Assembly (NCBI GenBank): GCA_020746835.1
Contig: JAGPNK010000010.1
Coordinates: forward strand, 1,612,001-1,676,000
DNA: 64,000 bases
Source: Stachybotrys elegans
Taxonomy: Eukaryota; Ascomycota; Sordariomycetes; Hypocreales; Stachybotryaceae
Direction of reading: 5' to 3'
The position numbers were made by a program, and so were the translations under genes. Below are positions 23,887 through 35,382 of the stretch, piece after piece. The notes under the pieces were generated by a model. That model was not told where the DNA came from and made no database searches. It saw only the letters and a list, made by a program, of their open reading frames with translations. Within the stretch, counting starts at the first letter, position 1. The number at the start of each line of letters is the position of its first letter.

Positions 23887-24035
23887 CAACGTCGAGTCCT
23901 AGATTTGTGGGGGAGGGGCAACAAAGCTGGGCGTCGACCGCATTGCTGGCACGCATCCGCCAACTATCGCCGTCCTCCACATAATCGTCTCCATCATCTG
24001 TCATGAAACCAAACGAATGAATCACGCACTGAAAC

Positions 24036-24063
24036 ACCCGCGCCCGCGCCCGCGCCCGTGCCC
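24036..24063. repeat. (GCGCCC)n minisatellite
   Basis: Four consecutive hexamers, the last with one change (GTGCCC). Confidence 0.8.
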
Positions 24064-24498
24064 ATGACTCTGCCTCCCCTTCTCCGCATCATGCTCCCTC
24101 CCTCGTCCCTCGGCTCTGCCCGACCACATGCACACGTTATCATCATCTGCCACGAGCATCACCACAACACCAATACTACTTAGGACTGGTAGGTAAGATA
24201 AAGAGATAAACCATCTGCGCGAGCGGTTGCCTCCACATGGGATGGGGATCCAGCGATCGACACTGCAGCCCTCTCGCCCCCCTCCTCGCGATAATCCGCC
24301 CGCCCTTTTGTCTCCATCCTTCCAGGCGAGAAGCATTCGTCGGCGGGGGGTCAGCACCTACCTGTAAGAGAAGTCAGCCATCGCATGCCGATGCGGAATC
24401 ATGGTGGTATTTTGCCGCCGGCAACATCGACTCTTTGCGCGAGATATCTCGAAGCGCCGCGCAGCCAGCCACATGCACCCCGGAATTCCCAATCCAGT

Positions 24499-24522
24499 AC
24501 ACACACGCACACACACACACAT
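24499..24522. repeat. (AC)n microsatellite
   Basis: About eleven AC units with one G interruption. Confidence 0.8.
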
Positions 24523-24792
24523 TGGGGCTCCGTGTCTATGTAGGTAGACCGTCCGCAACGGTAGATACGTGGCCGCCCCTCTACCCTCCGCACCCACGTA
24601 CGGCCCGGACTGCGTCGCGGCCATCATGGTCCATTCCTCGCGCTTTCGGGGCCGCCGTCCCCTTTCTGACGCGACTCATACCGAGCACCGCCCTTGCATT
24701 CTTTCTTTCTTCTTTCTCTTCTCCTTTTCCTCCATTCTGCCAAGTCCCAACGGTCAAAGTCCGTCAACAAAGGGGCGACAATAAGCTTAGCT

Positions 24793-24812
24793 GATGGATG
24801 GATGGATGGATA
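24793..24812. repeat. (GATG)n microsatellite
   Basis: Five GATG units in non-coding sequence; a similar GGAT run lies at about 44,752-44,770. Confidence 0.75.
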
Positions 24813-25008
24813 TTACATACTGACACCGACATTTACTCGCCTGCATCCTCCCAAACTGCCCTCAAAAGGTCGGGCCTTCAGGCTCGAGTCAGCCGGCCCC
24901 CAGCACTTCCAAACAGCCAATGACTCTGCCCAGCCGCATCACTTGCGCGGCACTTCCTACGCCCACCCCCTCCTCTTCCTCCATTCAGATTCATGCCAAG
25001 ACGCCCCC

Positions 25009-25047
25009 CAGCTCTGCCAGCTCTGCCAGCTCTGCCAGCTCTGCTCT
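25009..25047. repeat. 9-bp tandem repeat CAGCTCTGC
   Basis: Four copies of a nonamer in non-coding sequence. Confidence 0.8.
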
Positions 25048-26545
25048 GGCCCTCCCAATCTGTCAACACTAGCTATTCATTCGCTCATCCTTGACAACAC
25101 AATCCTTCTAGCGGCGCTCTGGCTCCCAACCATTTCTACCTTTTCGACCTTTTCCTTTTTCCTTCTCCTCCTGTTCCCCTTTTCCCGACGTTGGGCCTGC
25201 GAATGAGAATTTTTCATCGTCAGGAATGGGAATAGCTCAGCTCCATGTCAACGTTGCAACTTGCGAATGAATCAATCAATCCATGTCTCTCCCCAGCCGC
25301 TGGGGCAACCCATCCGATCCGCATCAGTAGTAGCGCCCAATCCATCCATAGCCTTTGATGCTTGCTTGGATCTCGGGCTCCTGCCGTGCCGTCCTGCAGC
25401 AATCCCAAAGGCAGATTCCCCGACGCTTCCACTTATTCAGCCAGCCAGCGTCATTACCTGAGGTTAGTAGGTAGTTTAACCAGGACCCTTTTTCTTATCC
25501 CCCGCCTTCATTACACGCCCCCCTTAGCAGATCTTTATCCTCGCTCTCTGTTTCGCCTCCATCACGCCAGGCCACCGAATGAAGAAGAGCAAGCGAGGAC
25601 AAACACAAATAGGAACTCAAACAAGAGGAGAGAAAAAGGGCCCCATACCTTGCCCACTTGGCCCTCGTCATGGCCCCCTTCGCCTAGGACCAGTCGCCAC
25701 AAACCCGTTGTCGCTCCTCCATGATGTCATCGTGTCCCATCTGCTCAAGCCGACGATGCCGTGCCTCGACTGCGCCAACCCGGCATTGCTCTGAAACCGT
25801 TGATCCTTTTGGGCTTTTGTCTTTTTTCCCCGGGATTTTCCCTTACTAGTAGGTTGCTCTGCAGGTTGCTGTGCAAGGGCGCCCATCGTTGCCAATCTGA
25901 ATCCAATGTGCCAGCTCATTTTGAGGACAATCGCCTCTGACCAACCTCACCATGACGAAATGAGCCAGTGCTGTAGTACAAGCCAGACAAAGCCAGAAAG
26001 CCAGGCCCTCTTTCTTTCCATTACAGCACTTAGCAGAGCAAATAAGCAAAAAGAAGAACAGAGAAAATCGTCCACCCCTTGTTGACGTCATGAGTTCCGT
26101 CGAGTTGGGATTTCAAGGGTCCCTCCCCGAAATCGCCGATCTCGGTGAAGCGGCCGACCCCAGTGGCGCGCCGTCGTCGGGTAACATTAAAAGAAGCCAA
26201 GAGACGACAAGAATGATGAAAACGAAAACGAAAATGAAAATGAAAATGACGATGAGAAATGGAATATCATAGAGTGGGTTCGTGAGGAATGTTCACTCGG
26301 CCTGGCCAGTTCAGTAGCGGTGGCATCGTCGGACTGTTACTTTACCGAGGGCCAGACAACAATACGCGTTGGCAAAATCATAAAATGTAATAAGAATAAA
26401 ATAAAACAAAACAAAACAAAAGAAAACACAATAGAACAGAATAAAATATACTCATTCAGACCTCAACTTCATTATTCAGGCGACCAGGTCACGTTCCCTT
26501 TGTCTCGCCAAGCGTCCCAACCAAGGGCTTAAATTTCTCCGCCAG

Positions 26546-29500
26546 TCACTCTACCGCCTCCGACTCAGATATCCGTGTAGAGTTGAGAATGGCATCCCTT
26601 ATGTATCGCAGATAGATGTCTGCAATGGTCAGGAGTGGATGGTTTGCCTCGAATAATATGCCAAATGCCCGTCTCGCCTTTTTGAGCAACTGGAAACACT
26701 TCTCTGCCTTCTCGATATCCATATATCCCAGGTCAACTGGTCTGCCAGAGTCGAGCAGCTTTCTCAAATTATCCAGCAGCCCCTCTTCTGATCCTTCGTC
26801 TGAACCCACGAAGTCTGGAGGCAGCGTCGTCTCGCCCCGAGAAAAATGCTTCGCCACCTCCATGTAAACGTCGGTGGCGGCATGGAAAGACCCATCCTGT
26901 TCATGGATCAGAGCCAGCTTGCCGCAGCTATCGAGCCACAGCCGCTTCCACTCGCTCACGCTGTCTTGAATGCTTTTGTGTGCATACGACTGTGCCGTGT
27001 TCCCGTTGTCTTTCCACGACTTGTACAAGGTACGGACCATTTCAAAAGCCGTGGTCGCTTTATCGGTTTGGGCCGCCATTTTGAGGAAATAGTCGCCGTA
27101 ACAGTTTAAGAGGGTGCAGAGAAGCCTCATCTCCTCCTCGGGTAATTCTTCAACATCGCTGCCTTGGTACGACTTCTTAACCTTCTCCAGAAAAGGCAAG
27201 GCGCTCTCATACTGGCTGTCGCTGTCCAAATAGATACGAGCAAGCGTAATATATCCTCGTAGTTCATGATGCCCTTGTTGCTTGTCGGGGGGGTGTCGAA
27301 AAAGCTCCTGATGTTATGCGCATGATTGCGGATCTGTTGGCGGTCGGTGTTACCCAGCAGGTACTGCAATCCAGCTTTCGAGTTGCTGACAATGCATCGG
27401 TCCATCAGCCGGCTCTGATCCTCGGACAGATGTGGCGGCTCTGTAGCAAGATCTTCAAGTCTGTCAAGAAAGCCCTCGGGCAGCGGATATATGACCGCCG
27501 ATACGCTTGGCGACTCCTCTTCAGGGTCGGGCTTTGCCAACTTGGCTTGCAGATCAAACTCGGCGTCACGTTCAAACTTGCCAATGCTGATATTGCGCGT
27601 CTCGTCGTGGAATGTCGTCCCCGGCGGCACAGACACGACACCGACATACTCGCTTTCAATGTCACCCCGCTCACCCACTCGCGCAACAAGCACGAGCAAC
27701 GCTTGGTCAACCTCATCATCCAAATACGGCGGGGACAGGAGCAGGCAGCGCTCGGGGTACAGGTTAACGGCCCTGTCAAACATTACAGTAAACTCCAGGG
27801 CTGAACTGAGCGGCTTGATGTCGTTAGACGCTAGGTGTGACTGGAGGTTGCCGGATTCCGGGGCTGGCTCGTCGTCAGAACGAAGCAGCCGCTTGTACCG
27901 CCACCTGCCTCGAACAGAGCCCCCAATGTAGACGTCTAGCATGCCAAAGTAGTCAGAAGACTGCAGATTGCCTATATCTGCCTCTATGCCTGTCTTCATA
28001 TCTTGCAAGGTTCCGGGGCACCATGAGAATCCCCCGCCCATGGTTGGTTTGCCATGCATCATACTCCGGTACGGAATCTTGCCGAGGAACTGCATCGTCT
28101 CTTCGATGATTCGGGCTTCTGGATCCGTCGTGTCCAAGCCAGGCACTTCTGAGAGTAGAGCTGCAATGATAGACTGATCCCGGATGAGACTGGTGGTACG
28201 ACGGGCGAGGATGTTCACGATGTCGCCGAAATCGTTGATGGGTTCGCGAAGGCGTCTAAGCCACGAGTTGGCAACCCAAGCAACGTGAGAAGATTCCTCT
28301 GGACCAAAAGCCAGGATCTCATCGTCCAAATCGACCAGGGTAATCTCGCCGTCTCCCTTTTTTGTTAGAACCTTGACCCGCTTTGATACGGCCAGCTCGA
28401 GAGCCGTCCATCCTCTTGTGAACCAGGTAGAGAGCACAAGAGCAAGACAAAGCTGCTGCAAGCCTCCCCACTTCCACTCCATCAGACGTTCGTCGTGGAC
28501 AATCGTGCACTCTGCCTTTCTGTAATTTTCGTTCATCCCTCTGAGGGCCTTGGCCCGAAGATCGCGCGACTTTGGCAGAGAGATGGCGTCCCACCAGATT
28601 CCTTGCACTTGCAAAGGTCGGACATGGACTTTGAGGAATTCCCATACCAAATGACTGTAGTGTCCTGTCCCGTCAGACCAGACATGAGAAAGGGCAACGT
28701 ATTTTGGCGTTTCTCCCATTACCAGATCTTCACCATCTAGCGCCCAGGCCGTAGGTTCCCCCTTCCAAACCGCGTGCTCTAGTTTTCGGAGCCTCTTGTC
28801 GTCCAAGAATACTACATCTTCTGCATATCCTGGCTTCTTCGAGGGGAGATTGGGAACGAGCGTGCTGTCCATAGTCGCGGCCTGACATTTTCCTATGCTG
28901 CATCGGAGATGAAGCCGATGAGTGCATCTCTTCCACTCTTGCTCGCTATATTCCGTCCACTTTTCGTAGGAATTTTTGCCGTACTTTTCAAGCTCGTGGT
29001 TGCAACGGTGGTCGTGAAGCCAACGGAGACTGCGCGAGCCCTCAAAGCGTCCGAGAGCCTCAACAATGTCTGGGAGATCCTCCTCTTTCCGGTCACTGAC
29101 CTCGACCAGAGTCCAGGCTCGATACTTGCAGATATCCAGCATATCCAGCTTGTCAAGCGCTTCGGCCAAAGCATATTCATCACTGGCCTTCCGTTCTGGC
29201 TTCCAGGGGTGAGTCCCGGGTTGTCCGGTGCCCATCTCAAACTGAATTGTTACCATCCAGTGGATGATTCTATCCACCTCGATGGGAATGCCCTCTTTCT
29301 CGGTATGAGTGAATACATCGATACAAGCCTCGACATACTTTGCAATGTGGAAATGTGAGATATACTTGTCGCTTTGTACAAAGCCATCGCACTCGACCTC
29401 AAAATCCACTTTATCCAGATCTGAGTTAAATGGATCGGGACGCATCATCTTCTGGCATGCCATTGCCGTGGTTGCTTGCCACTTGAAGCTCTCTAGCCCT

Positions 29501-29922
29501 GGGACATCTGGGATGCCTGGAATATCTGGAATATCTGGGATATCTGGGAAAATGTCTGCCATGTTTCGACGCACGAGTTTGCAATTTTCGTTCTCGCATA
29601 TTTGCAGATTGTATTCAAAGCACCTCTGTAGATCACCGAAGAGATCGTGATAGGATGCAGGGGAACTGAAGGAGGGGGGAGCTGAAAGCTCTCGGACATT
29701 GGCACAGTTTGGGCCGTCAAGGGCCGTGCCGGCAAGTCCTTGATGAGATCGAGGGGCTTCATTCTGGGCGAGTTTTTGGCGAGTCATACGGACCTCATGC
29801 ATGTCGAGTTCGCCATCATTGAACAGATTCATAAACGTATACGCCCTATGAATTGACAGGTTCATATATTGGGCATTGCTGTATTTTGGTGCCTTCTGCC
29901 GGGTTTGTTGTGTACTGGTCAT
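26546..29922 (-). CDS. HET-domain protein, frameshifted near the C-terminus
   Basis: One long frame starts at ATG 29922 and runs 931 codons to a stop at 27127. From about 27,290 the natural continuation lies in another frame that ends at 26546; together they would make about 1125 residues. The shift falls on a run of seven G (27,287-27,293; C on the coding strand), and one more base would join the frames. The HET core shows YVALSHVWSDGTG, then GIWWDAISLP, NENYRKAECTIVHDERL and TWFTRGWTALELAVSKRVKVL, in the family's order. The part after the shift is helical (ESALPFLEKVKKSY), TPR-like. HET proteins trigger cell death on heterokaryon incompatibility. The break may be an assembly error or a real loss of function; no intron of suitable length and phase was found. 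Confidence 0.8.
29501..29548. repeat. 9-bp coding repeat (Asp-Ile-Pro)
   Basis: Nonamers of the type ATCTGGRAT within the HET gene encode consecutive D-I-P / G-I-P triplets near residue 137. It may vary in copy number between strains. Confidence 0.75.
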
Positions 29923-30261
29923 CGTCTCTGGTTGACCAAGTAAACAGTGGCGGGTCGGATTCAAGAAAGATGGTCGAATCTGGCCGTTGTACCAGTTGTT
30001 TGATGATGGTACGATGGTGGGAAGAAGTGTATAGTCTGAGTCGGGAGAAAACAGTAAGGTAGAGAGGTGAAACCAATCGTTAGAGCGGCGGTATGGGAAT
30101 AGATCAGTGGCTTTGAGGAATCCCCCTCATACAGAGGATAGTAAGAGCGACGAGGAGGAGGTAATGCTTGCAATTAGCAAGCTTTGTGACGATGATGAAA
30201 AGAGATAGTAGTCTGAGGTGGAAGAAGCAGTAGAGAGACGATGTTAGGGGTGTTGCCTAAG

Positions 30262-30272
30262 CCTTATATATA
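30262..30272 (-). promoter_or_regulatory. TATA box candidate of the HET gene
   Basis: Reads TATATATAAGG on the minus strand, about 340 bp before the ATG at 29922. Confidence 0.4.
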
Positions 30273-30734
30273 TACAAGCTCTCGCATCCAGCCGCAAGTC
30301 CCAGCTGAGAAAGGGATGTCACCGAGGGCTCCTTCATTCCTGGGGGTGTATTTCTCCGAAAGCCAGAGTGTCCTATCTTCTGATTGAACAGAATGCTGGA
30401 CTGAGGTTTACACCTCTCGTACCCACAGGGTTGATTCAGCATCAAGTCCTTAGATGTTTTGGACCCGACACATCGTATGATTGAGGGCGAGCACATTGGA
30501 AGAAAGGAGTAAGAGCTACGGGCTTGGCATCTTGTAAGATCCAGTGAAGATGCAGCATTCCTGGTGTTCGCCGACCTTCAGACACGTTATCATGACTCTA
30601 GCACCATTGTTGTTGAAAGCACAGCCTCATAAGGCTATTGCTGTCTCAGCCTGGGTGCCCGGTTTATGAATAGCAATCCACCGTTCAAAGCACAACGCGC
30701 GTTCTAAGGCGACCATTGTCTTGCAGTTTATACC

Positions 30735-30970
30735 GAATTTGTTTCAAAAGAATTGCGTGAGACTGGATCAGACTGATCGATAATAGCCATGATATCCATT
30801 GCTGTTAGACTCACAAGTGCTATCAGTCCCGGCAGTTGTGCTGATCAACACTGCCGCTAGCTGCATCACGCAATGCAGAGATTTAGCTTGGCAGTCATTT
30901 TAACCGAGCTCGGGCAACGGTTGAAGAGAAAGAAGATACTACTAACGCATTGGACATACTCAGCCCAGGA
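30735..30970 (+). pseudogene. Relic of the flavin amine oxidase gene (intron 2 / exon 3 part)
   Basis: The sequence aligns base by base with the end of intron 2 and the start of exon 3 of the amine oxidase (about 3727-3955). Shared landmarks include TCACGCAATGCAGAGAT against TCACTCAATGCAGAGAT, and intron ends GATCGATAATAG against AATCGCAAATAG. The reading frame is broken by indels and stops. In the 24 bases opposite ATCGCCGTTGG..GCGCC, eight positions differ and seven are C-to-T or G-to-A, at CpG or CpA sites. Similarity fades after about 30,970; weak traces may reach 31,230. This is a duplicated and decayed fragment, with no sign of a functional product. Whether the source was this copy or a close paralogue cannot be told. 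Confidence 0.8.
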
Positions 30971-31335
30971 GGCCAAGTCAGACAGTCATCATTCCAGTCA
31001 CACCGCCAATTCGTATACCAGAGTTCATGTCACAGTTACATTCAGAGTATGCTTGTCAAGAAGGTAGTATTATCCATGTCTCCCACGCCTGGAGCAAGAT
31101 TTGCACCACGACTCAATCAGTCTATCCTTTCCGTGACCAAACCAGCATCTGCCCGCAGCAAACAATAACAGAATGCGCATCCCTAAGCAAATCGCAGTGG
31201 TATCTCGAAAGGACAACGCCCGCGCAGATGCAGTTCACTCGTCATGTCATGGCCCATGGGGCCTAATCCCAACGCCTCGTAACCATCCGTCTCGACTCCA
31301 AACAAAATGTCAATGCAAAACCAAACACCTTCCTC

Positions 31336-34300
31336 CTACTTCATTGCTCGTGTGCTGGAGCGTGTAACGCGCTGTGGGCGAGCAGGTGTGCCCGACGCCT
31401 CAGCAGCCAGCTTCTCCGCCCGTTGTCTTGTAGTTGTTTGCCTCTTGGGCTTTGTTACGCCGCTGTTGGTCGCTGCCGATGGTGTGGCCGTAGCCTTGGC
31501 CTTCGGGGAGCTGCAGACTTGCTGCCTCTCTTGGTCTTGGGCTTCTGGTGAGATTCTAGAGGCTCGCGCCAGGCCACCGACTTCCCGCCCTTAGCTTGGG
31601 ATGCCAGCTCCGTGGATTCCTGGTCTGAGCCACTGCTGCTACCCGATTCAGAGAGTCGTGCGATCAGGGTCGCTGGGTACTCGGCGTTGCCCTTATTACG
31701 CCGAGTGTTCATACGAGTGACCTGCGTGAGCTCCTGTTGCTCAGTCCGTACGGCTGAGTTCAAGACTGCTCCTTGATTGTTGACCCCAGGTCGATTCAGC
31801 TTAATAGGCGTAGGAATCGACGACCTGGCACTCTTTCCAAGGCTTCGCAGTCGTGTCGAGCGTCTCGTGGACTGGCCATCGTCGCCGTCCTCGTCTTCCT
31901 CTTCGGTAGTCTTCTCCTCGTTCATTGGCATAGGCTCCTCGCTCTTGGGTTTGCGGCCTCTGGTGGTTTTCGCACGTTTGGGGGCTGGCTCGGCTTCCTT
32001 GGCCTGCGAGAAAGTATCTGCCTCCTCGTTCTCCAGCTTGCGCTTGGTCTTGCCAGGGGAATCGGTGTTAACGCTTCTGGCTACAAGTGGCGCTCGCTTG
32101 CTCGTGTTCGCGATTGGGGATCCTGTCTCTGTAGTCGAGAGTCGCTTGGAACGCTTAATGAAATCAAGCATGTACTCTCGGTTAAAGTCATCTTCGTTGG
32201 CATACTGCTCTGGGGAGGGACGACGCGTGTTGAAAGAGTCTGCCTGGCTAGTCACCCTTCCTCCACCTGGACTGGGTTCAGCGGGGCGTACGCTTGCCTC
32301 CGATTTGGCAGCAGGGCGAGGGCTGGGCTGGTTGACAGGCGTGAAAGAGGTGTTGAGAACAGGCGAGGTTCTGGGAGTAGTTACCCGCTCAACACTATCA
32401 TCCTTGCGATCGTGAGGTGGCTGGCTTGTAGGAGTCGGCTCAACCAGTTCCGCTACGTTAGCTGGCTGAGTCGGAGTCTCAGCCTTCGGTTCAGCCGATA
32501 GAGCCGTGTTAAGATAGAAAGGCGTCGGCGTGCTATCAGCAGGGGTGAATGACATGGACAATCTGGAGCGGCCAATCTGGCGCGACAGGGGCGTTGTCTG
32601 CGAGTGGCCACGCGCTTGGGGAGTAAATCCCGTGGGTGCCTGGCTCATAACGGAAATTCGTAGGTGATCAGGCGTATCACGTTCGATAACGCCGACCCCG
32701 GAGGCGGGTGTATCAAGGATAGAAAGACCAGGAGAAGGTGCTTCAGGCGTAAAGCCAAGTCTCGGAGAGGCGGTGCCTGCAGGGCGAGGAGTTTGACGGT
32801 TCATCGCAGGCGTCTCAGCAAAAATGTTGGAATGGCGGAACGCCTCAGGAGTGTCCCTAACGACAACTCCAATCCCACTGATCGAGGGTGTCTCCAGAAT
32901 GGATAATCCGGGGCTAGCCGGAGGCGGCGCGGTGGGTGTAGCAGTTTCCATAGGCTCGTCACGCTCGCTCTGCTGGTCAAAGTCGGACACAATCAGGGTG
33001 CGGTCAGCAGTATTGCGCGGCGTTGCAAGAGAGCTGTTGGCGAAATCGGAAACGACCAGTGTCTCGTCCGCATTAATATGGCCGAAAGGAGAGCTCCCGC
33101 CCAAACGGCCGCTCATGCTAGCACGCGGCATCTTTACAGGGGAACTGTGAGTAGTTTGGGCCTCGTAGGTGACGGTGCTCGAGGGCGAGTGTTCGGCGGC
33201 GGGCTGAGCGCGCAAAGATGGAAACGAGATCATGGGAGAGAAAGAGCCCATGGTAGGGGTGGTGGTGAAACAAGAATCGTCAAAGTTCTGGCTTTCAGGG
33301 AAGAGAGCCGCGTACTTGACCGGCAACTTAAACCGGACAAAGAGGCGGGCATCAGAGCGCTCAATCACGACCTTAGCGTGACCTTGGCAGCCAGATTCCA
33401 CCATCTGGGCCAGCTGGTTGACGGGGTGAGCTGGGGCAAAAATGTCGGGGTTCTCCCGCATATCAATCTTGAGGATCGCCTGGTTATGCGGAGCCTTTTG
33501 GGTCGAGTTGGAGTTCTGTGCAGGCGTCACGCTGATGCGAGGAGTGACGGTATCGTCAACTCGGTCCGAGGCAGGGGTAGTGCTGGGGAGACTGTGTCGT
33601 TGAGGCTTCAAAACTTCGACTGGCTGTAGCTTGAGCTGTCGCGGCGTCGAGACAGTCTTTTCTAGATCGTGGCCCCGAGATGCCAGTTTCTGGGGAGACA
33701 TTGAAAGACGTTGCTCTCGGTTTCTGAAGAGGGTTCGGACGAGCGGCTCGCTATCACGGCGCTTGGGCGATTTGGAAGACTTGGTAAAGATAGATCCTGA
33801 GAGCTTAGGCGAGAGCCAAGATGGCCTCGTTTCATTAGACTCAAAAGTAACGTTGCCTCCGAAAAGGAAGTCGGGGTCTGCCATAGAAGCATCCACGATG
33901 GGAGATCGGCAGGGTCTGGGCGTGCCAGTGGGGATGCTGGCAACGAGACCCATTGGGGTTGCGTGGTCGACAACATAGGTAGCTGGGGTCGCAGGCACGG
34001 GAGTAGCGGGCTCTTCGCCATTCTTCCATCGGGATGGAGTAGGCGCAACAGGTCGATGCATAGCAGCAGGCGGCGTAGCTCGCTCGTCTTTGAATGGGTC
34101 TGCGGGGGACGACGCAGCAAATGAGACCCTGGCGGATCGAGCGCGAATAGGCGATGATGGGGGCTCCTCCTCGACGGGGGGAGACAAGGCTTCAATCAAT
34201 GACTCCCTAGGGTTGAACGAGCTACTGTCGAAAGCCGGGAGAGCATAGGTACGCCCGGGGGATCGCTGCGGTGGCGAGGCAGACTTGGTAGGCGATGGAG

Positions 34301-35382
34301 AGGCCTTTGGGCTTGGGCCCGGTGGCAGCTCAACCTTGTTATCGGTAATGCGACGGCGAGTGGCGCTGGTGGGCGTGGCCGGGGCGGATCTCTTGGTGGG
34401 TGAAGGAGAAACATGAGACAGATCGAGCTCGGTTCGTTCCACGATAGGGCTCAATTCGGTGGCGCCGTACTGGGCCAGGTTCTGTCGAGGGTCGCGTCGG
34501 ATATCCTGAAGAATGGCTGACGACAGGGCTGCAGCGGCGTGACGGGTGTCGATAGGTGACTCGCCCAGTGAAGCGGCCTTGTCCAGGATGGGCATAATTT
34601 GGAGGTAGGTGATGAGGCTGTTGCCCGTGTTCAGTTGTTCGATCTCGGTGTCGACGACCATGCGGTGGCGGCGTTTGACGGGCACCGTCTTGCATTGTTT
34701 GCCGGAGCGCTGGTCCTGAATATCCTGCAGCGAAGCCCAGGTGTAATCGCGCAGCATGCAGTTGGCGACGTTCACTGTCCACTGTTAGATCAGAAACAGT
34801 GCCAAGTCCATCCATGTACCTACCGAGTGCCTCCAGTTTGAGCGCGGCCACCTTTGCTGTCGATTCCGGCCCTTGGACGGGAGTGGGAACATCAGGGCCA
34901 AGATGAGCCTCTGTATGCTCGCCAATCTTTCGTCGCCGGGGCTTGGGTTCGTCCTCGTCGCTCTTTTCAAAGTTGAACACGATAGAAGGCTTGAAGCCTT
35001 GCGCAATCGTTCGGGGCTTGTGGACTCGCTTGACAATTGCGTCCTTGGCACACGGTCGTTTACGCGGGCAGTCCCAACGGGGTACGGACGCGAATCGGGG
35101 GATGGCGAGCTGTTTATTCCACGATCTAGGAAGGCAATAAGTATGGTGTCCCAGGATATCCACGTGGGTGAGGCGGGCATGTACAGATAATGTGGCGCGG
35201 TGCCAGCCGTGTTGTTACCGGCCGTCGTAGCTCGACTGTTGTCGGTGTTGCTCGTGGGGAAGAAGACAATGAAGGAATTGGTGGGCGGCCTCCTGTCCAA
35301 AGTTTGTCAGCGCACATGAAGCTTCTCAAGCCAACAAGAGAAGCACGGTCCCAAACGTACACTTGCGGAGGCGTTTGCCCAT
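31336..35382 (-). CDS. Large low-complexity nuclear protein, frameshifted near the C-terminus
   Basis: Four exons: 35382-35363 (20 nt, MGKRLR), 35292-35185, 35125-34824, and 34774 onward. As sequenced, the frame stops at 31455, giving 1249 residues. On the coding strand a run of four C at 31,508-31,505 is followed, one frame over, by some 55 codons of good Lys/Arg/Thr-rich coding sequence ending at 31336 (TRSSTRAMK), so one C is probably missing. The protein has a conserved-looking start (LAIPRFASVPRWDCPRKR), long Ser/Pro-rich parts with many SP and TP sites, a compact segment near residues 580-640 (VVIERSDARLFVRFKLPVKY), and a C-terminus with AT-hook-like TRGRKPK and basic patches. A nuclear, phosphorylated, chromatin-linked protein fits, but I do not recognise the family. 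It is divergent from VPS60. Confidence 0.75.

Larger units (their letters stand above)
21867..26545. other. Long gene-poor, repeat-rich region
   Basis: About 4.7 kb. The left 0.6 kb is probably the leader and promoter of the 94-residue gene. Beyond it are short tandem repeats (22,029; 23,867; 24,036; 24,499; 24,793; 25,009; 26,217) and an A-rich tract at 26,398-26,450. Frames of 60-185 codons occur on both strands, but they read simple sequence and have no domain, so I support no gene here. Confidence 0.5.
29923..31335. other. HET promoter region and relic-bearing intergenic sequence
   Basis: Left of about 30,300 this is the promoter and leader of the HET gene. The amine oxidase relic lies at about 30,735-30,970. 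The remainder up to the next gene has only short frames, some of which may belong to more diverged parts of the relic. Confidence 0.5.

Noticed and set aside
25236..25310. TAGCTCAGCTCC, resembling a tRNA A box
   Set aside because: No B box of the GGTTCGANTCC type at the right distance and no cloverleaf by eye.
27300..27410. An intron that might repair the HET frame
   Set aside because: The best GT..AG candidate is 46 bp long, which gives the wrong phase and runs into a stop; a missing base in the C run explains the frames better.
31500..31600. An intron that might repair the nuclear protein frame
   Set aside because: Candidates are 33-35 bp or shorter, below the usual minimum, and do not give the needed shift.
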